DNA of 40,938 nt, taken from NCBI GenBank assembly GCA_022842825.1, contig JALHOU010000003.1, positions 1 to 40,938 on the forward strand, written 5' to 3'. The notes under the pieces are model-generated. The model was given only the letters and a program-made list of their open reading frames with translations. It ran no database searches and had not been told where the DNA came from. The position numbers and the translations under genes are program-made. The DNA comes from Rubrivivax sp. Lineage in GTDB: Bacteria; Pseudomonadota; Gammaproteobacteria; Burkholderiales; Burkholderiaceae_C. Shown here one piece after another: positions 1 through 7,632 of the stretch (position 1 is the first letter of the stretch; each line of letters starts with the position of its first letter).

Positions 1-664
1 CGCGCAGCCAGGCCAGCAGGTCGTGCGCCGCGGCGGCCGGCGGCGGTTGCCGCTTCGGCTCGAACGCCTGGGCAGGGGGCAGGCCGGCTTTGGTGGCGCC
101 CTCCAGCGCGTCGCTGGGCAGGCTCAGGTGCACCGGCCCGGGCCGGCCACTGCGCGCCAGGCCGATGGCGCGCGCCAGGTCGGCGGCCACGTGGTCGGGG
201 CCGGCGCTGGTCCAGGCGGCCTTGCAGACCGGGGCGGCCATCTCGGCCTGCCGCATCTCCTGGAAGGCACCCATGCCCTGCTGAAGGCTCGGCGCATGGC
301 CCGACAGCAGCAGCACCGGCGCCTCCGCCATCTGCGCGGTGTACAGCGCCGACACCGCGTTGGCATGCCCCGGGCCACCGGTGACCAGGGCCACGCCCAC
401 GGTGCCGGTGAGGCGCGCCCAGGCATCGGCCATGTGCACGGCGGCGGCCTCGTGGCGGGTGTGGATCAGCCGGATGTCGCTGCCGAGGAGGGCGTCGAAC
501 ACCGGCATGATGTGGTTGCCCGACAGCGTGAAGACGGTCTGCACGCCGGCGCGCTGCAGCGCCTGCACCAGCAGGTCGGCGCCACGGGGTGGGCGCGCCA
601 CGGCGGGCACTGCGGGCGCTGGGGGCACTTGGGCCGCCTGGGAGGAGCGCGCGCGCAGGGTCAT
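1..664 (-). CDS. Thiamine pyrophosphate-dependent enzyme (acetolactate synthase-like), N-terminal part; runs off the left edge
   Basis: Reverse-strand reading from ATG at 664 gives MTLRARSSQAAQ...GADLLVQALQRAGVQTVFTLSGNHIMPVFDAL...IRLIHTRHEAAAVHMADAWARLTGTVGVALVTGGPGHANAVSALYTAQMAEAPVLLLSG, the typical N-terminal TPP-enzyme domain. Not listed as such in the ORF track because it is open at the window edge. Confidence 0.88.
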   Translation of the reverse strand, partial: MTLRARSSQAAQVPPAPAVPAVARPPRGADLLVQALQRAGVQTVFTLSGNHIMPVFDALLGSDIRLIHTRHEAAAVHMADAWARLTGTVGVALVTGGPGHANAVSALYTAQMAEAPVLLLSGHAPSLQQGMGAFQEMRQAEMAAPVCKAAWTSAGPDHVAADLARAIGLARSGRPGPVHLSLPSDALEGATKAGLPPAQAFEPKRQPPPAAAAHDLLAWLR

Positions 665-756
665 CACCGGCGCGACGATAGACTGCGCCGCTGCAAAGCC
701 GAAGCGAATGTTTCTGCGGCTGAGGCCAAGCCCTTCTTTCCAGCACGCGCCGCGCC

Positions 757-1650
757 ATGCCCTCGATCCGCACCTTGCAGACCTTCCTGGCCGCGGCCCG
801 GCTGGGCAGCTTTGCCGCCGCCGGCACCGAGGTGGGCCTGACCGCGGCCGCGGTCGGCCTGCAGGTGCGGGCGCTGGAGGCCGAGCTGGGCCTGGCGCTG
901 TTCGACCGGCGAGGCCGCTCGGTGGTGCTCAACACCGACGGCCGGCGCACGGTGGCGCAGGTCAAGGACATCGTCGAGCGCTACCAGGCGCTGCAGAGCC
1001 GGCCGGCCGGTGACGATCTGAGCGGCACCGTCGTCGTGGGGGCGCTGGTGTCGGCCCTGATGGGCGCGTTCGGCGACGCGCTGTGGGCCTTCAAGCGCCA
1101 GCACCCGGCGCTGGAGGTGACGCTCTTTGCCGGCCAGTCGGCCGACTTCGCACAGCGGGTGGACCGTGGCGAGCTGGACGCCGCCGTGGTCACCCGGTCG
1201 CCGGCGCCGCTGCCCTCGAGCCTGCGCTGGACGCCGCTGTACAGCGAGCCCATGGTGCTGGTGGTGCCGAGGCGGCCGCACTTCAACCTGCCGGCCGAGC
1301 CGCTGGCGATGCTGGCGTTGTGCCCGTTCATGCGCTTCGATCGCCATACCTGGACCGGCCATCTGGTCGAGCAGGCGCTGGCGCAGTGCCGGGCGCGGGT
1401 GGTCGAAGGCATGGAGCTGAACTCGGTCGAGGCCATCGTCGAGCTGGTGCGCCAGGGCTTCGGCGTCTCGATCGTGCCGCAGCTGGCCAACCTGCAGTGG
1501 TCGCGCGACAAGGCCTTGCGCGTGGTGCCGCTGCCCCGCGTCACGGTGCAGCGGCATGTCGGCCTGCTCGAGCGCCGGCAGCACAGCCGCGAGCGCTTCA
1601 CGCAGGCCGTCAAGGACCACTTCGGCGCGCGTCGCGTTGCTGCGCGGTGA
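757..1650 (+). CDS. LysR family transcriptional regulator
   Basis: 297 aa; N-terminal HTH (MPSIRTLQTFLAAARLGSFAAAGTEVGLTAAAVGLQVRALEAELGLALFDRRGRSVVL) typical of LysR; divergent from the TPP enzyme. Confidence 0.93.
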   Translation: MPSIRTLQTFLAAARLGSFAAAGTEVGLTAAAVGLQVRALEAELGLALFDRRGRSVVLNTDGRRTVAQVKDIVERYQALQSRPAGDDLSGTVVVGALVSALMGAFGDALWAFKRQHPALEVTLFAGQSADFAQRVDRGELDAAVVTRSPAPLPSSLRWTPLYSEPMVLVVPRRPHFNLPAEPLAMLALCPFMRFDRHTWTGHLVEQALAQCRARVVEGMELNSVEAIVELVRQGFGVSIVPQLANLQWSRDKALRVVPLPRVTVQRHVGLLERRQHSRERFTQAVKDHFGARRVAAR

Positions 1651-1723
1651 GGTGGACGCCATCGCCTGCGGTCCCGGCGCATCTGCGGCGCCTGGCCCGA
1701 CTCGCGGCGCCATAATCCTTGCC

Positions 1724-2131
1724 ATGTCGAAGACGATGCCGGCCTCGCCCACGATCTCGGGCCATCCGGCCAGACCGCTCGGCACCTACTCGCCTGTGCG
1801 GCTGGTGCCATTGGGGGCGGTGAACCTGGCGTTCGTCTCGGGCCTTACCTCCGCCGGTCAGGCACCGGACGACGCGTCGGCCCAGGCGGAGATCATCTTC
1901 GCGCGCATGCTCGAGCTGCTGGTCGAAGTGGGCGGCGATCTCCGCCATGTCGTGAAGATCACGACCTTTCTCACCGACATGAGCGACTACGAGCGCTTCA
2001 ACGCCGTGCGCAACCGCGTTTTCGCCGGCACCGTGCCGCCGCCGGCCAGTTCCACCGTGGGCACCACGGCACTCCCGCGGGCCGGCTGCCGCGTGGAGGT
2101 GGAGGCCGTGGCCGTGATCCCAGCCTCCTGA
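1724..2131 (+). CDS. RidA/YjgF family protein
   Basis: ORF 1556..2131 with internal ATG at 1724: MSKTMPASPTISGHPARPLGTYSPVRLV...VNLAFVSGLTSAGQ...NRVFAGTVPPPASSTVGTTALPRAGCRVEVEAVAV matches the RidA fold pattern. Confidence 0.85.
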   Translation: MSKTMPASPTISGHPARPLGTYSPVRLVPLGAVNLAFVSGLTSAGQAPDDASAQAEIIFARMLELLVEVGGDLRHVVKITTFLTDMSDYERFNAVRNRVFAGTVPPPASSTVGTTALPRAGCRVEVEAVAVIPAS

Positions 2132-2132
2132 G

Positions 2133-2948
2133 CTACCGCGCGGGCAGGCGCGGCAGGCGTGCTGCTGCGTCTTCGATGCTCTTCGCGCAGCGCTGCAGCG
2201 GCGCGAGCAACGGATGGGTCGCGCCGCGTCGAGATTCCTTGGCCGAAGAGAGCGTGCTCAGCGCAATGGCGCCGACGACCTGCCCGTCGCGGCTGGTGAC
2301 GGGCGCTGCCATCGCCCTGAGTCCGATGTCCAGTTCCCCGTCGACCTCGGCCCAGCCTTGTGCGCGCACGCCGGCGAGGATCTTCCTGAGCGCGCGCGGA
2401 TCCGTCACCGTCAGCCTGGTGATGGCATCGAGCCGCGCGCGCGCGAAGTAGGCGTCCAGGTCCGCCTTCGGCAACGCCGCGAGCAGGACGCGCCCCATCG
2501 CGCTGGCATGGGCCGGAAGGCGGTCGCCGACCTTCACCGTGATGGACATCAGGCGCCTCGCAGAGGGCATCCTGATCACATGCACGATGTCGGTGCCGTC
2601 GAGCACCGCCGCCGAGCCGGATTCGCCGGTGTCGCGCACGAGTTCCTCGAGGAAGGGCCGGGCGACGTCCCAGACGCTCACCGAGGACAGGTAGGCGAAG
2701 CCGAGCGCCAGCACGCGGGGACGCAACGAGAAATTCTTGCCGTCGAAGGCCGAGTAGCCGAGCGTGACGAGGGTCCGCAGAAGCCGGCGGGCCGCGGCGC
2801 GGCTGATGTCGGCCCGGCGCGCGACCTCGCTCAGCGTGAGCGCCTCCTGCCCGTTGCCGAACGCCTCGATCACCGCCAGCCCGCGCGCGAGCGAGCTGAC
2901 GAATTCCTCCGGATGCGGGGCGTTGCTTGACAAGGGCGGCATTGGCAT
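2133..2948 (-). CDS. IclR family transcriptional regulator (IclR-1)
   Basis: Protein contains SSLARGLAVIEAFGNGQEALTLSEVARRADISRAAARRLLRTLVTLGY...LPAHASAMGRVLLAAL. Start ambiguous: ATG at 2948 or 2975. Confidence 0.9.
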   Translation of the reverse strand: MPMPPLSSNAPHPEEFVSSLARGLAVIEAFGNGQEALTLSEVARRADISRAAARRLLRTLVTLGYSAFDGKNFSLRPRVLALGFAYLSSVSVWDVARPFLEELVRDTGESGSAAVLDGTDIVHVIRMPSARRLMSITVKVGDRLPAHASAMGRVLLAALPKADLDAYFARARLDAITRLTVTDPRALRKILAGVRAQGWAEVDGELDIGLRAMAAPVTSRDGQVVGAIALSTLSSAKESRRGATHPLLAPLQRCAKSIEDAAARLPRLPAR

Positions 2949-2955
2949 CGACGAT
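2927..2955 (+). promoter_or_regulatory. Candidate sigma70 promoter for the cupin/hydrolase/Bug/SDR operon
   Basis: TTGACA (2927-2932), 17-bp spacer, GACGAT (2950-2955); perfect -35, weak -10; lies inside the 5' end of the divergent iclR gene. Confidence 0.4.
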
Positions 2956-2958
2956 GAA

Positions 2959-2982
2959 CGAACAAATGTTCGCATAGCGAAC
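2959..2982. promoter_or_regulatory. Overlapping inverted repeats, candidate IclR-type operator
   Basis: CGAACAAATGTTCGCATAGCGAAC contains CGAAC-N4-GTTCG (2959-2972) and GTTCGC-N3-GCGAAC (2968-2982) sharing the central half-site; sits between divergent iclR-1 and the cupin gene. Confidence 0.6.
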
Positions 2983-3035
2983 AACGCCCGTCCAGCCCGA
3001 ATGTGCCCGCCTCCGCGCGCGCCGACCCACACACG

Positions 3036-3470
3036 ATGACCGACCGCCTCAAAGTCCACCGCCTCAGCGAATCTCAGCGTGTCACCTACGGCCCGCTGGC
3101 GCACTACTTTCCGCTGGCAGGCGATGGCGAGACGCCCGTGCGCACGGGCATCCAGGTCGGGGAGCCGGGCTACGTTGCGCCGATGCACTGGCACCCCTAT
3201 GTCGAACTGCTGTTCGTCGTCGAGGGCGAAACCGAGGTCTGGCTGCAGGGGCAGGAGAACGCGCCCCAACATGTGGTGGCGGGCGATTGCGTGGTGCTGC
3301 CGGCCGGCATTCCGCACAGCTTCCGCACGGTGGGCGAGCGCCCCATGCGCCTGCTCGGCATCCACGCCAACGCCACGCGCGTGGTGAACTACCTCGACCG
3401 CCAGACCGACAAGGACGGCTACCCCGTGCTCGACGCGGCACTCAAGCCGGTCGCCGGACCCGGAGCCTGA
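3036..3470 (+). CDS. Cupin domain-containing protein
   Basis: ATG at 3036: MTDRLKVHRLSESQ...GYVAPMHWHPYVELLFVVEGETEVWLQGQENAPQHVVAGDCVVLPAGIPHSFRTVGERPMRLLGIHA shows both cupin motifs. Confidence 0.85.
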   Translation: MTDRLKVHRLSESQRVTYGPLAHYFPLAGDGETPVRTGIQVGEPGYVAPMHWHPYVELLFVVEGETEVWLQGQENAPQHVVAGDCVVLPAGIPHSFRTVGERPMRLLGIHANATRVVNYLDRQTDKDGYPVLDAALKPVAGPGA

Positions 3471-3472
3471 CC

Positions 3473-4375
3473 TTGTCGACAAACGGGGGCGAGCACGGCC
3501 CCGAGCACGAGGTGGTCTGGCGCGGCATGACGCGTGCGCAGATCGCGGCCCAGTACAACCCGCAGATCGCCGTTGCGGAGCCGGCGCGTTACGGGCGCGA
3601 GAACCGCGAGGCCAGTGTGGCCGCGCGGGCGCGGCTGGCGGGCACGCTCGACCTCCGCTACGGCCCCGGGCCGCGCCAGTGCCTGGACGTCTTTGCGGCG
3701 CAGGGCACCGCGCTGCGCCGCCGGGGTTTGGCGCCGGTGCTGCTGTTCATCCATGGCGGCGGCTGGCGCACATTGGACAAGTCCGTCTACTCGTTCATCG
3801 CGCCGCCCTGGTCCGACGCCGGCGTCGTCACCGTGCTGCCGAGCTACGGCCTGCTGCCCGAAGTGCCGCTGTGGCGCATGGTGGAGGAGGCGCGCGAGGC
3901 GGTGGCGTGGGTGCACGCCCACGCGCGGGCGTTCGGGGGCGACCCGGATCGCATCGTCCTCGCCGGCATGTCCGCAGGGGCGCAGCTGGGCGGGATGGCG
4001 TTGGCGCACGAGCCTTCCGCGCGCGTCGTTCGTGCCGCCGCGCTGGCGAGCTCGGTCTACGACCTCGAGGCGCACCGCTGGCACGGACGGCACGAGGACA
4101 TGGCCCTCGACGAGGCCTTGGTGGCGAAAGCCAGCCCCCTGCACAACCCGCCGCTCGACCCGCGCCTGCCGATGCTGCTCGCCGTGGGCGCCGATGAAAC
4201 GCCCGAGATGCAGCGCCAGACGCAGGCGTACCACGACATGCTCGCCGCGCGGGGGCAACCCGTGCGCATGCAGGTGGAGCCCGGGTGCCACCACCTCAAC
4301 ATGGGCCGCGTCTTTGCGCAGCCCCAGTCCGGCACGTTTCTCGCATTGCACCGGCTGCTCGACGAGACCGGCTGA
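3473..4375 (+). CDS. Alpha/beta hydrolase (esterase/arylformamidase-like)
   Basis: Reading frame of ORF 3287..4375; HGGGW oxyanion motif, GMSAGAQLGG nucleophile elbow, C-terminal CHHLNM. Start uncertain (TTG 3473 or ATG 3527). Confidence 0.8.
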   Translation: MSTNGGEHGPEHEVVWRGMTRAQIAAQYNPQIAVAEPARYGRENREASVAARARLAGTLDLRYGPGPRQCLDVFAAQGTALRRRGLAPVLLFIHGGGWRTLDKSVYSFIAPPWSDAGVVTVLPSYGLLPEVPLWRMVEEAREAVAWVHAHARAFGGDPDRIVLAGMSAGAQLGGMALAHEPSARVVRAAALASSVYDLEAHRWHGRHEDMALDEALVAKASPLHNPPLDPRLPMLLAVGADETPEMQRQTQAYHDMLAARGQPVRMQVEPGCHHLNMGRVFAQPQSGTFLALHRLLDETG

Positions 4376-4419
4376 GTGCGCTGTCTCGCCCAGTCCCCGA
4401 TCCACCTGGAGTCCCGCCG

Positions 4420-5400
4420 ATGAAATTCGCCCGCCGCAATTGGTGCGCCTGCTTGCTCGCCGCCCTCGTCTCGCCCGCCGCACCCGTGTTGGCGCAGGAG
4501 TGGCCCGCCAAGCCCATCCGCCTCATCATCCCCTACCCCCCGGGGGGGCAGACCGACATCGTCGGCCGCTGGCTCGGCACGAGGCTCTCGGCGGTGCTGG
4601 GCCAGCAGGTGGTGATGGACAACCGCACCGGCGCCCAGGGCATCGTCGGCATGAGCGCGGCCAAGGCGGCCGAGCCGGACGGCTACACCTTCGTCTACAG
4701 CAACGTCTCGATCAGCCTCATCAACCGCTACGCGCACGCCAAGCTTCCCTACGATGCGCTGACCGACTTCGAGCCGGTCTCGCTCATCGGCTACACGACG
4801 CTCGGGCTGGCCGTGCCGCAGAGTGCCGGGCTGAAGACGCTGGACGAGCTGGTCCGACATGTGAAGGCCAACCCCGGCAAGACCACCTTCGCTTCGTTCG
4901 GCATCGGCAGCACGGCGCACATCTACGGCGAGATGTTCAACGGCGCGGCGGGCCTGGACATGGCGCATGTCCCCTACAAGGGCACCGCCCCCGCCACGCT
5001 CGACGTGGCTGCCGGGCGCGCCACCGCCGGCTACATCGACTTCTCCAGCATGGGCGCGATGCTCCAGGCCGGCAAGCTGGCGGTGCTGGCGGTCACCGGA
5101 ACGCAACGCTGGCCGCTGTACCCCAACGTGCCGACCTTCGGCGAACTCGGTTTTCCGCTCGACCTGCCCGGCTGGGCCGGGATCATGGCGCCCAAGGGCA
5201 CGCCGCGCCCGGTGATCGACCGCATGAGCCAGGAGATCGCCAAGCTGCTGCGCACGCCCGAGGGCCAGGCCGAGATGCTGGAAAAGGGCGGCATCATCGC
5301 CGTGGGCAGCACGCCCGCCGAGTTCGCCGAGCGCCTGCGGCGCGATGCGCCGCGCTGGGGCGAGGCGTTCGCGAAGTCCGGCGTCAAGCCGCAGGAATGA
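4420..5400 (+). CDS. Tripartite tricarboxylate transporter substrate-binding protein (Bug/TctC family)
   Basis: ATG at 4420; signal peptide, then EWPAKPIRLIIPYPPGGQTDIVGRWLGTRLSAVLGQQVVMDNRTGAQGIVGMSAAKAAEPDGYTFVY, a hallmark Bug sequence. Confidence 0.93.
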   Translation: MKFARRNWCACLLAALVSPAAPVLAQEWPAKPIRLIIPYPPGGQTDIVGRWLGTRLSAVLGQQVVMDNRTGAQGIVGMSAAKAAEPDGYTFVYSNVSISLINRYAHAKLPYDALTDFEPVSLIGYTTLGLAVPQSAGLKTLDELVRHVKANPGKTTFASFGIGSTAHIYGEMFNGAAGLDMAHVPYKGTAPATLDVAAGRATAGYIDFSSMGAMLQAGKLAVLAVTGTQRWPLYPNVPTFGELGFPLDLPGWAGIMAPKGTPRPVIDRMSQEIAKLLRTPEGQAEMLEKGGIIAVGSTPAEFAERLRRDAPRWGEAFAKSGVKPQE

Positions 5401-6197
5401 GCGGCGCGGGCATGGCCGGCCGACTGGAAGGAAAGATCGCCCTCATCACCGGGGCGGCCGGTGCGCAGGGGCGCGCCGCGGCGTTTTCGTTCGCTGGCCA
5501 CGGGGCGCGCGTGGCGCTGGCGGACATCGACGAAGCGCGTGTCCACGCGCTCCAGGAGGAAGTCCAAGCGCGGGGCGGCGAGGCCCTCGCGATCACCTGC
5601 GACGTGAGCTCCGAAGACAGCGTGAAGCGGATGGTCGAGGCCGCGCTGGCGCACTTCGGCGGCCTGAACGTGCTCTACAACAATGCCGGCATCAACAACG
5701 GCGGCCCGACCGAGGCCGAGCGCGACTGCGACGTGATCCGCCTGCCGCTGCACATCTGGCAGCGCATGATCGACGTCAACCTGACCGGGGTGTTCCTGTG
5801 CTCGAAACACGCCATCCCGGCGCTCATCGCCGCGGGCGGCGGCTCGGTGATCAACATCTCGTCGACGGCGGGCCTCCTGGGCAGCTCGATCTCCGGCCAC
5901 ACCTACTCGGCCACCAAGGGCGGGGTGAACTCGCTCACTCGATCGATGGCCGCCGCCTATGCCAAGCACCAGGTGCGCGTGAACGCGATCTGCCCGGGCT
6001 CGCTCGAGCCGGTGATGAAATTCGGCATCCCGCGCACGCCGCAGCGGCAGAAGATGCTCGAGGCCAACTACCCGATCGGCCGCCTGGGCACCGAGGACGA
6101 CGTCGTGCACCTCGCCGTGTACCTGGCTTCGGACGAATCGGCGTGGACCACCGGCGCGGTGATTCCGGTCGACGGCGGCTTCACGTCCACGTCATGA
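5397..6197 (+). CDS. SDR family oxidoreductase
   Basis: Overlaps the Bug gene stop (ATGA). GRLEGKIALITGAAGAQGRAAAF..., NNAGIN, YSATKGGVNSLTRSMA, C-terminal IPVDGGFTSTS. Confidence 0.92.
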   Translation: MSGAGMAGRLEGKIALITGAAGAQGRAAAFSFAGHGARVALADIDEARVHALQEEVQARGGEALAITCDVSSEDSVKRMVEAALAHFGGLNVLYNNAGINNGGPTEAERDCDVIRLPLHIWQRMIDVNLTGVFLCSKHAIPALIAAGGGSVINISSTAGLLGSSISGHTYSATKGGVNSLTRSMAAAYAKHQVRVNAICPGSLEPVMKFGIPRTPQRQKMLEANYPIGRLGTEDDVVHLAVYLASDESAWTTGAVIPVDGGFTSTS

Positions 6198-6255
6198 GCC
6201 CCTACGACGGCCCCTCCGATCCGCCAGAAGTGCCATCGAGAACGGGCGCCGCCGC

Positions 6256-6651
6256 ATGAGCATGAAGCCGGCCAAGGACGCCGTCGACATCGGCATCGTC
6301 GTCGGCGACATCCAGGCCAGCCTGGCCTTCTACGAAGGCGTTCTCGGCTTGGCGAAAGTGCAGGAGATGCCGGTCTCGTTCGGCACCATGCACCGTCTGG
6401 CCTTCGGTCACAGCTTCATCAAGCTCATTGCGCCGAAGAAGGTGCCGCCTGCGGGCACGCTGGGCCTCGATCAGGCGCTCGGATTCCGCTACCTGACGTT
6501 CCCCGTCACGAACATCGACGAGGTCTGCGCCGCCTGCAAGAGGGCGGGCGTGAGGTTCGACGTCGAGAGAAACGAGTTCAAGCCGGGCGTGACCATCGCC
6601 ATGGTGCGGGACCCGGATGGCAACGTGGTCGAGTTCGTGCAGCGCGGCTGA
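6256..6651 (+). CDS. VOC family (glyoxalase/dioxygenase-fold) protein
   Basis: 131 aa; DIGIVVGDIQASLAFYEGVLGLAKVQEM...MVRDPDGNVVEFVQRG. Confidence 0.85.
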   Translation: MSMKPAKDAVDIGIVVGDIQASLAFYEGVLGLAKVQEMPVSFGTMHRLAFGHSFIKLIAPKKVPPAGTLGLDQALGFRYLTFPVTNIDEVCAACKRAGVRFDVERNEFKPGVTIAMVRDPDGNVVEFVQRG

Positions 6652-6727
6652 GGCACGCGGTCCACCGGCCCATCTGCGCGTGGATCGCGCGAGCCCGGCG
6701 CGTCCACAGCCGGCCCCCTTTCCCCAA

Positions 6728-6757
6728 TTGACATCGCGCGAAAGCGCGGCCTACGAT
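6728..6757 (+). promoter_or_regulatory. Candidate sigma70 promoter for iclR-2 and downstream catabolic operon
   Basis: TTGACA (6728-6733), 18-bp spacer, TACGAT (6752-6757); predicted start falls inside the adjacent palindrome. Confidence 0.5.
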
Positions 6758-6760
6758 GTG

Positions 6761-6787
6761 CCATAGGAGAACGCCGTTCTCCTATGG
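6761..6787. promoter_or_regulatory. 27-bp perfect inverted repeat overlapping the iclR-2 start codon; candidate autoregulatory operator
   Basis: CCATAGGAGAAC-GCC-GTTCTCCTATGG: 12-bp perfect arms, 3-bp spacer; the ATG at 6784-6786 lies in the right arm. Confidence 0.75.
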
Positions 6788-7578
6788 AGAACTCGCCGCT
6801 CGCCATGCTTGCCGCCCTCTCACACGGCCTGGACGTCATCGAGTACCTGGCCAAGGAACGCAAGCCCGCCTCGTTGGGGGCGGTGGCCGCCGCCATCGGC
6901 GTGGGCAAGTCGGGCACGCACCGCATCCTGGCCACCCTGTGCGCGCGGGGTTTCGTGGTGCGTTCCGAAGGTGGCATCTACGAGCTCGGTTTCCGGCTCT
7001 GGGAAAGCGCCTGGGCGGTGCCGGGTGTGCAGTTGGTGGCTCGCGCCGCACCGGTCATGCAGCGCGTGGCCGATGCCATCGGCGACGGCGCGACGCTGGG
7101 TGCGATCAACACCGGCTTCGATGTCGTCTACCTGCATGTGGTCGAGTCGCGGCAGACCGTTCGCGTCTACGTGGAAACCGGGGCCCGCCTGCCGGCGCAC
7201 ATCACGGCCACCGGCCTCGCCTGCCTGGCCTACTTGCCGCCCGAACGCCTGGAGCAGATCCTGCCGGCCCGGCTCGAGGCGTACACACCGAACACGCTCG
7301 TCGACCGTGATGCGCTGCTGCGCGAACTGCAGCGCATCCGCGCGCGCGGCTGCGCGCGCACGATGGGCACCTTTCGCCCGGACGTGGGCGGGATCGCCGC
7401 GCCCGTGTTCGACGGCGAAGGCCGGGTGGTTGCGGCGCTGTGTGTCTCTTCGCCCACCTACCGCATCGATACCGCCTGGACACGCAAGGTGTCCAAGGCC
7501 GTGATGGCGGCGGCGCACGAGATGAGCGGCTTTCCGTTCGCCGGCCAGGCCGTGCATGCGCTGGCAGCGGCCGCATGA
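6784..7578 (+). CDS. IclR family transcriptional regulator (IclR-2)
   Basis: 264 aa; LSHGLDVIEYLAKERKPASLGAVAAAIGVGKSGTHRILATLCARGFV...RLPAHITATGLACLAYLPPERL. Confidence 0.9.
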   Translation: MENSPLAMLAALSHGLDVIEYLAKERKPASLGAVAAAIGVGKSGTHRILATLCARGFVVRSEGGIYELGFRLWESAWAVPGVQLVARAAPVMQRVADAIGDGATLGAINTGFDVVYLHVVESRQTVRVYVETGARLPAHITATGLACLAYLPPERLEQILPARLEAYTPNTLVDRDALLRELQRIRARGCARTMGTFRPDVGGIAAPVFDGEGRVVAALCVSSPTYRIDTAWTRKVSKAVMAAAHEMSGFPFAGQAVHALAAAA

Positions 7579-7632
7579 ACGGCATGGCCATCGCACTCGC
7601 CGCATGCGCCCACCACCTCGGCCGGAGCTGAA

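Noticed and set aside
675-715. Possible LysR binding site (GAA-N8-TTC, GCCGC...GCGGC) in the TPP enzyme/LysR intergenic region
   Set aside because: Plausible location, but the repeats are imperfect and no clean T-N11-A palindrome was found.
664-1785. Long ORFs antisense to recognised genes (for example 664..1785 -, 6820..9531 - 903 aa, 8666..10990 -, 27903..31247 - 1114 aa, 22388..24589 -, 38620..40218 -)
   Set aside because: In high-GC DNA stop codons are rare in alternative frames. These translations are low-complexity R/H/A/G/Q-rich and lie opposite clear protein families.
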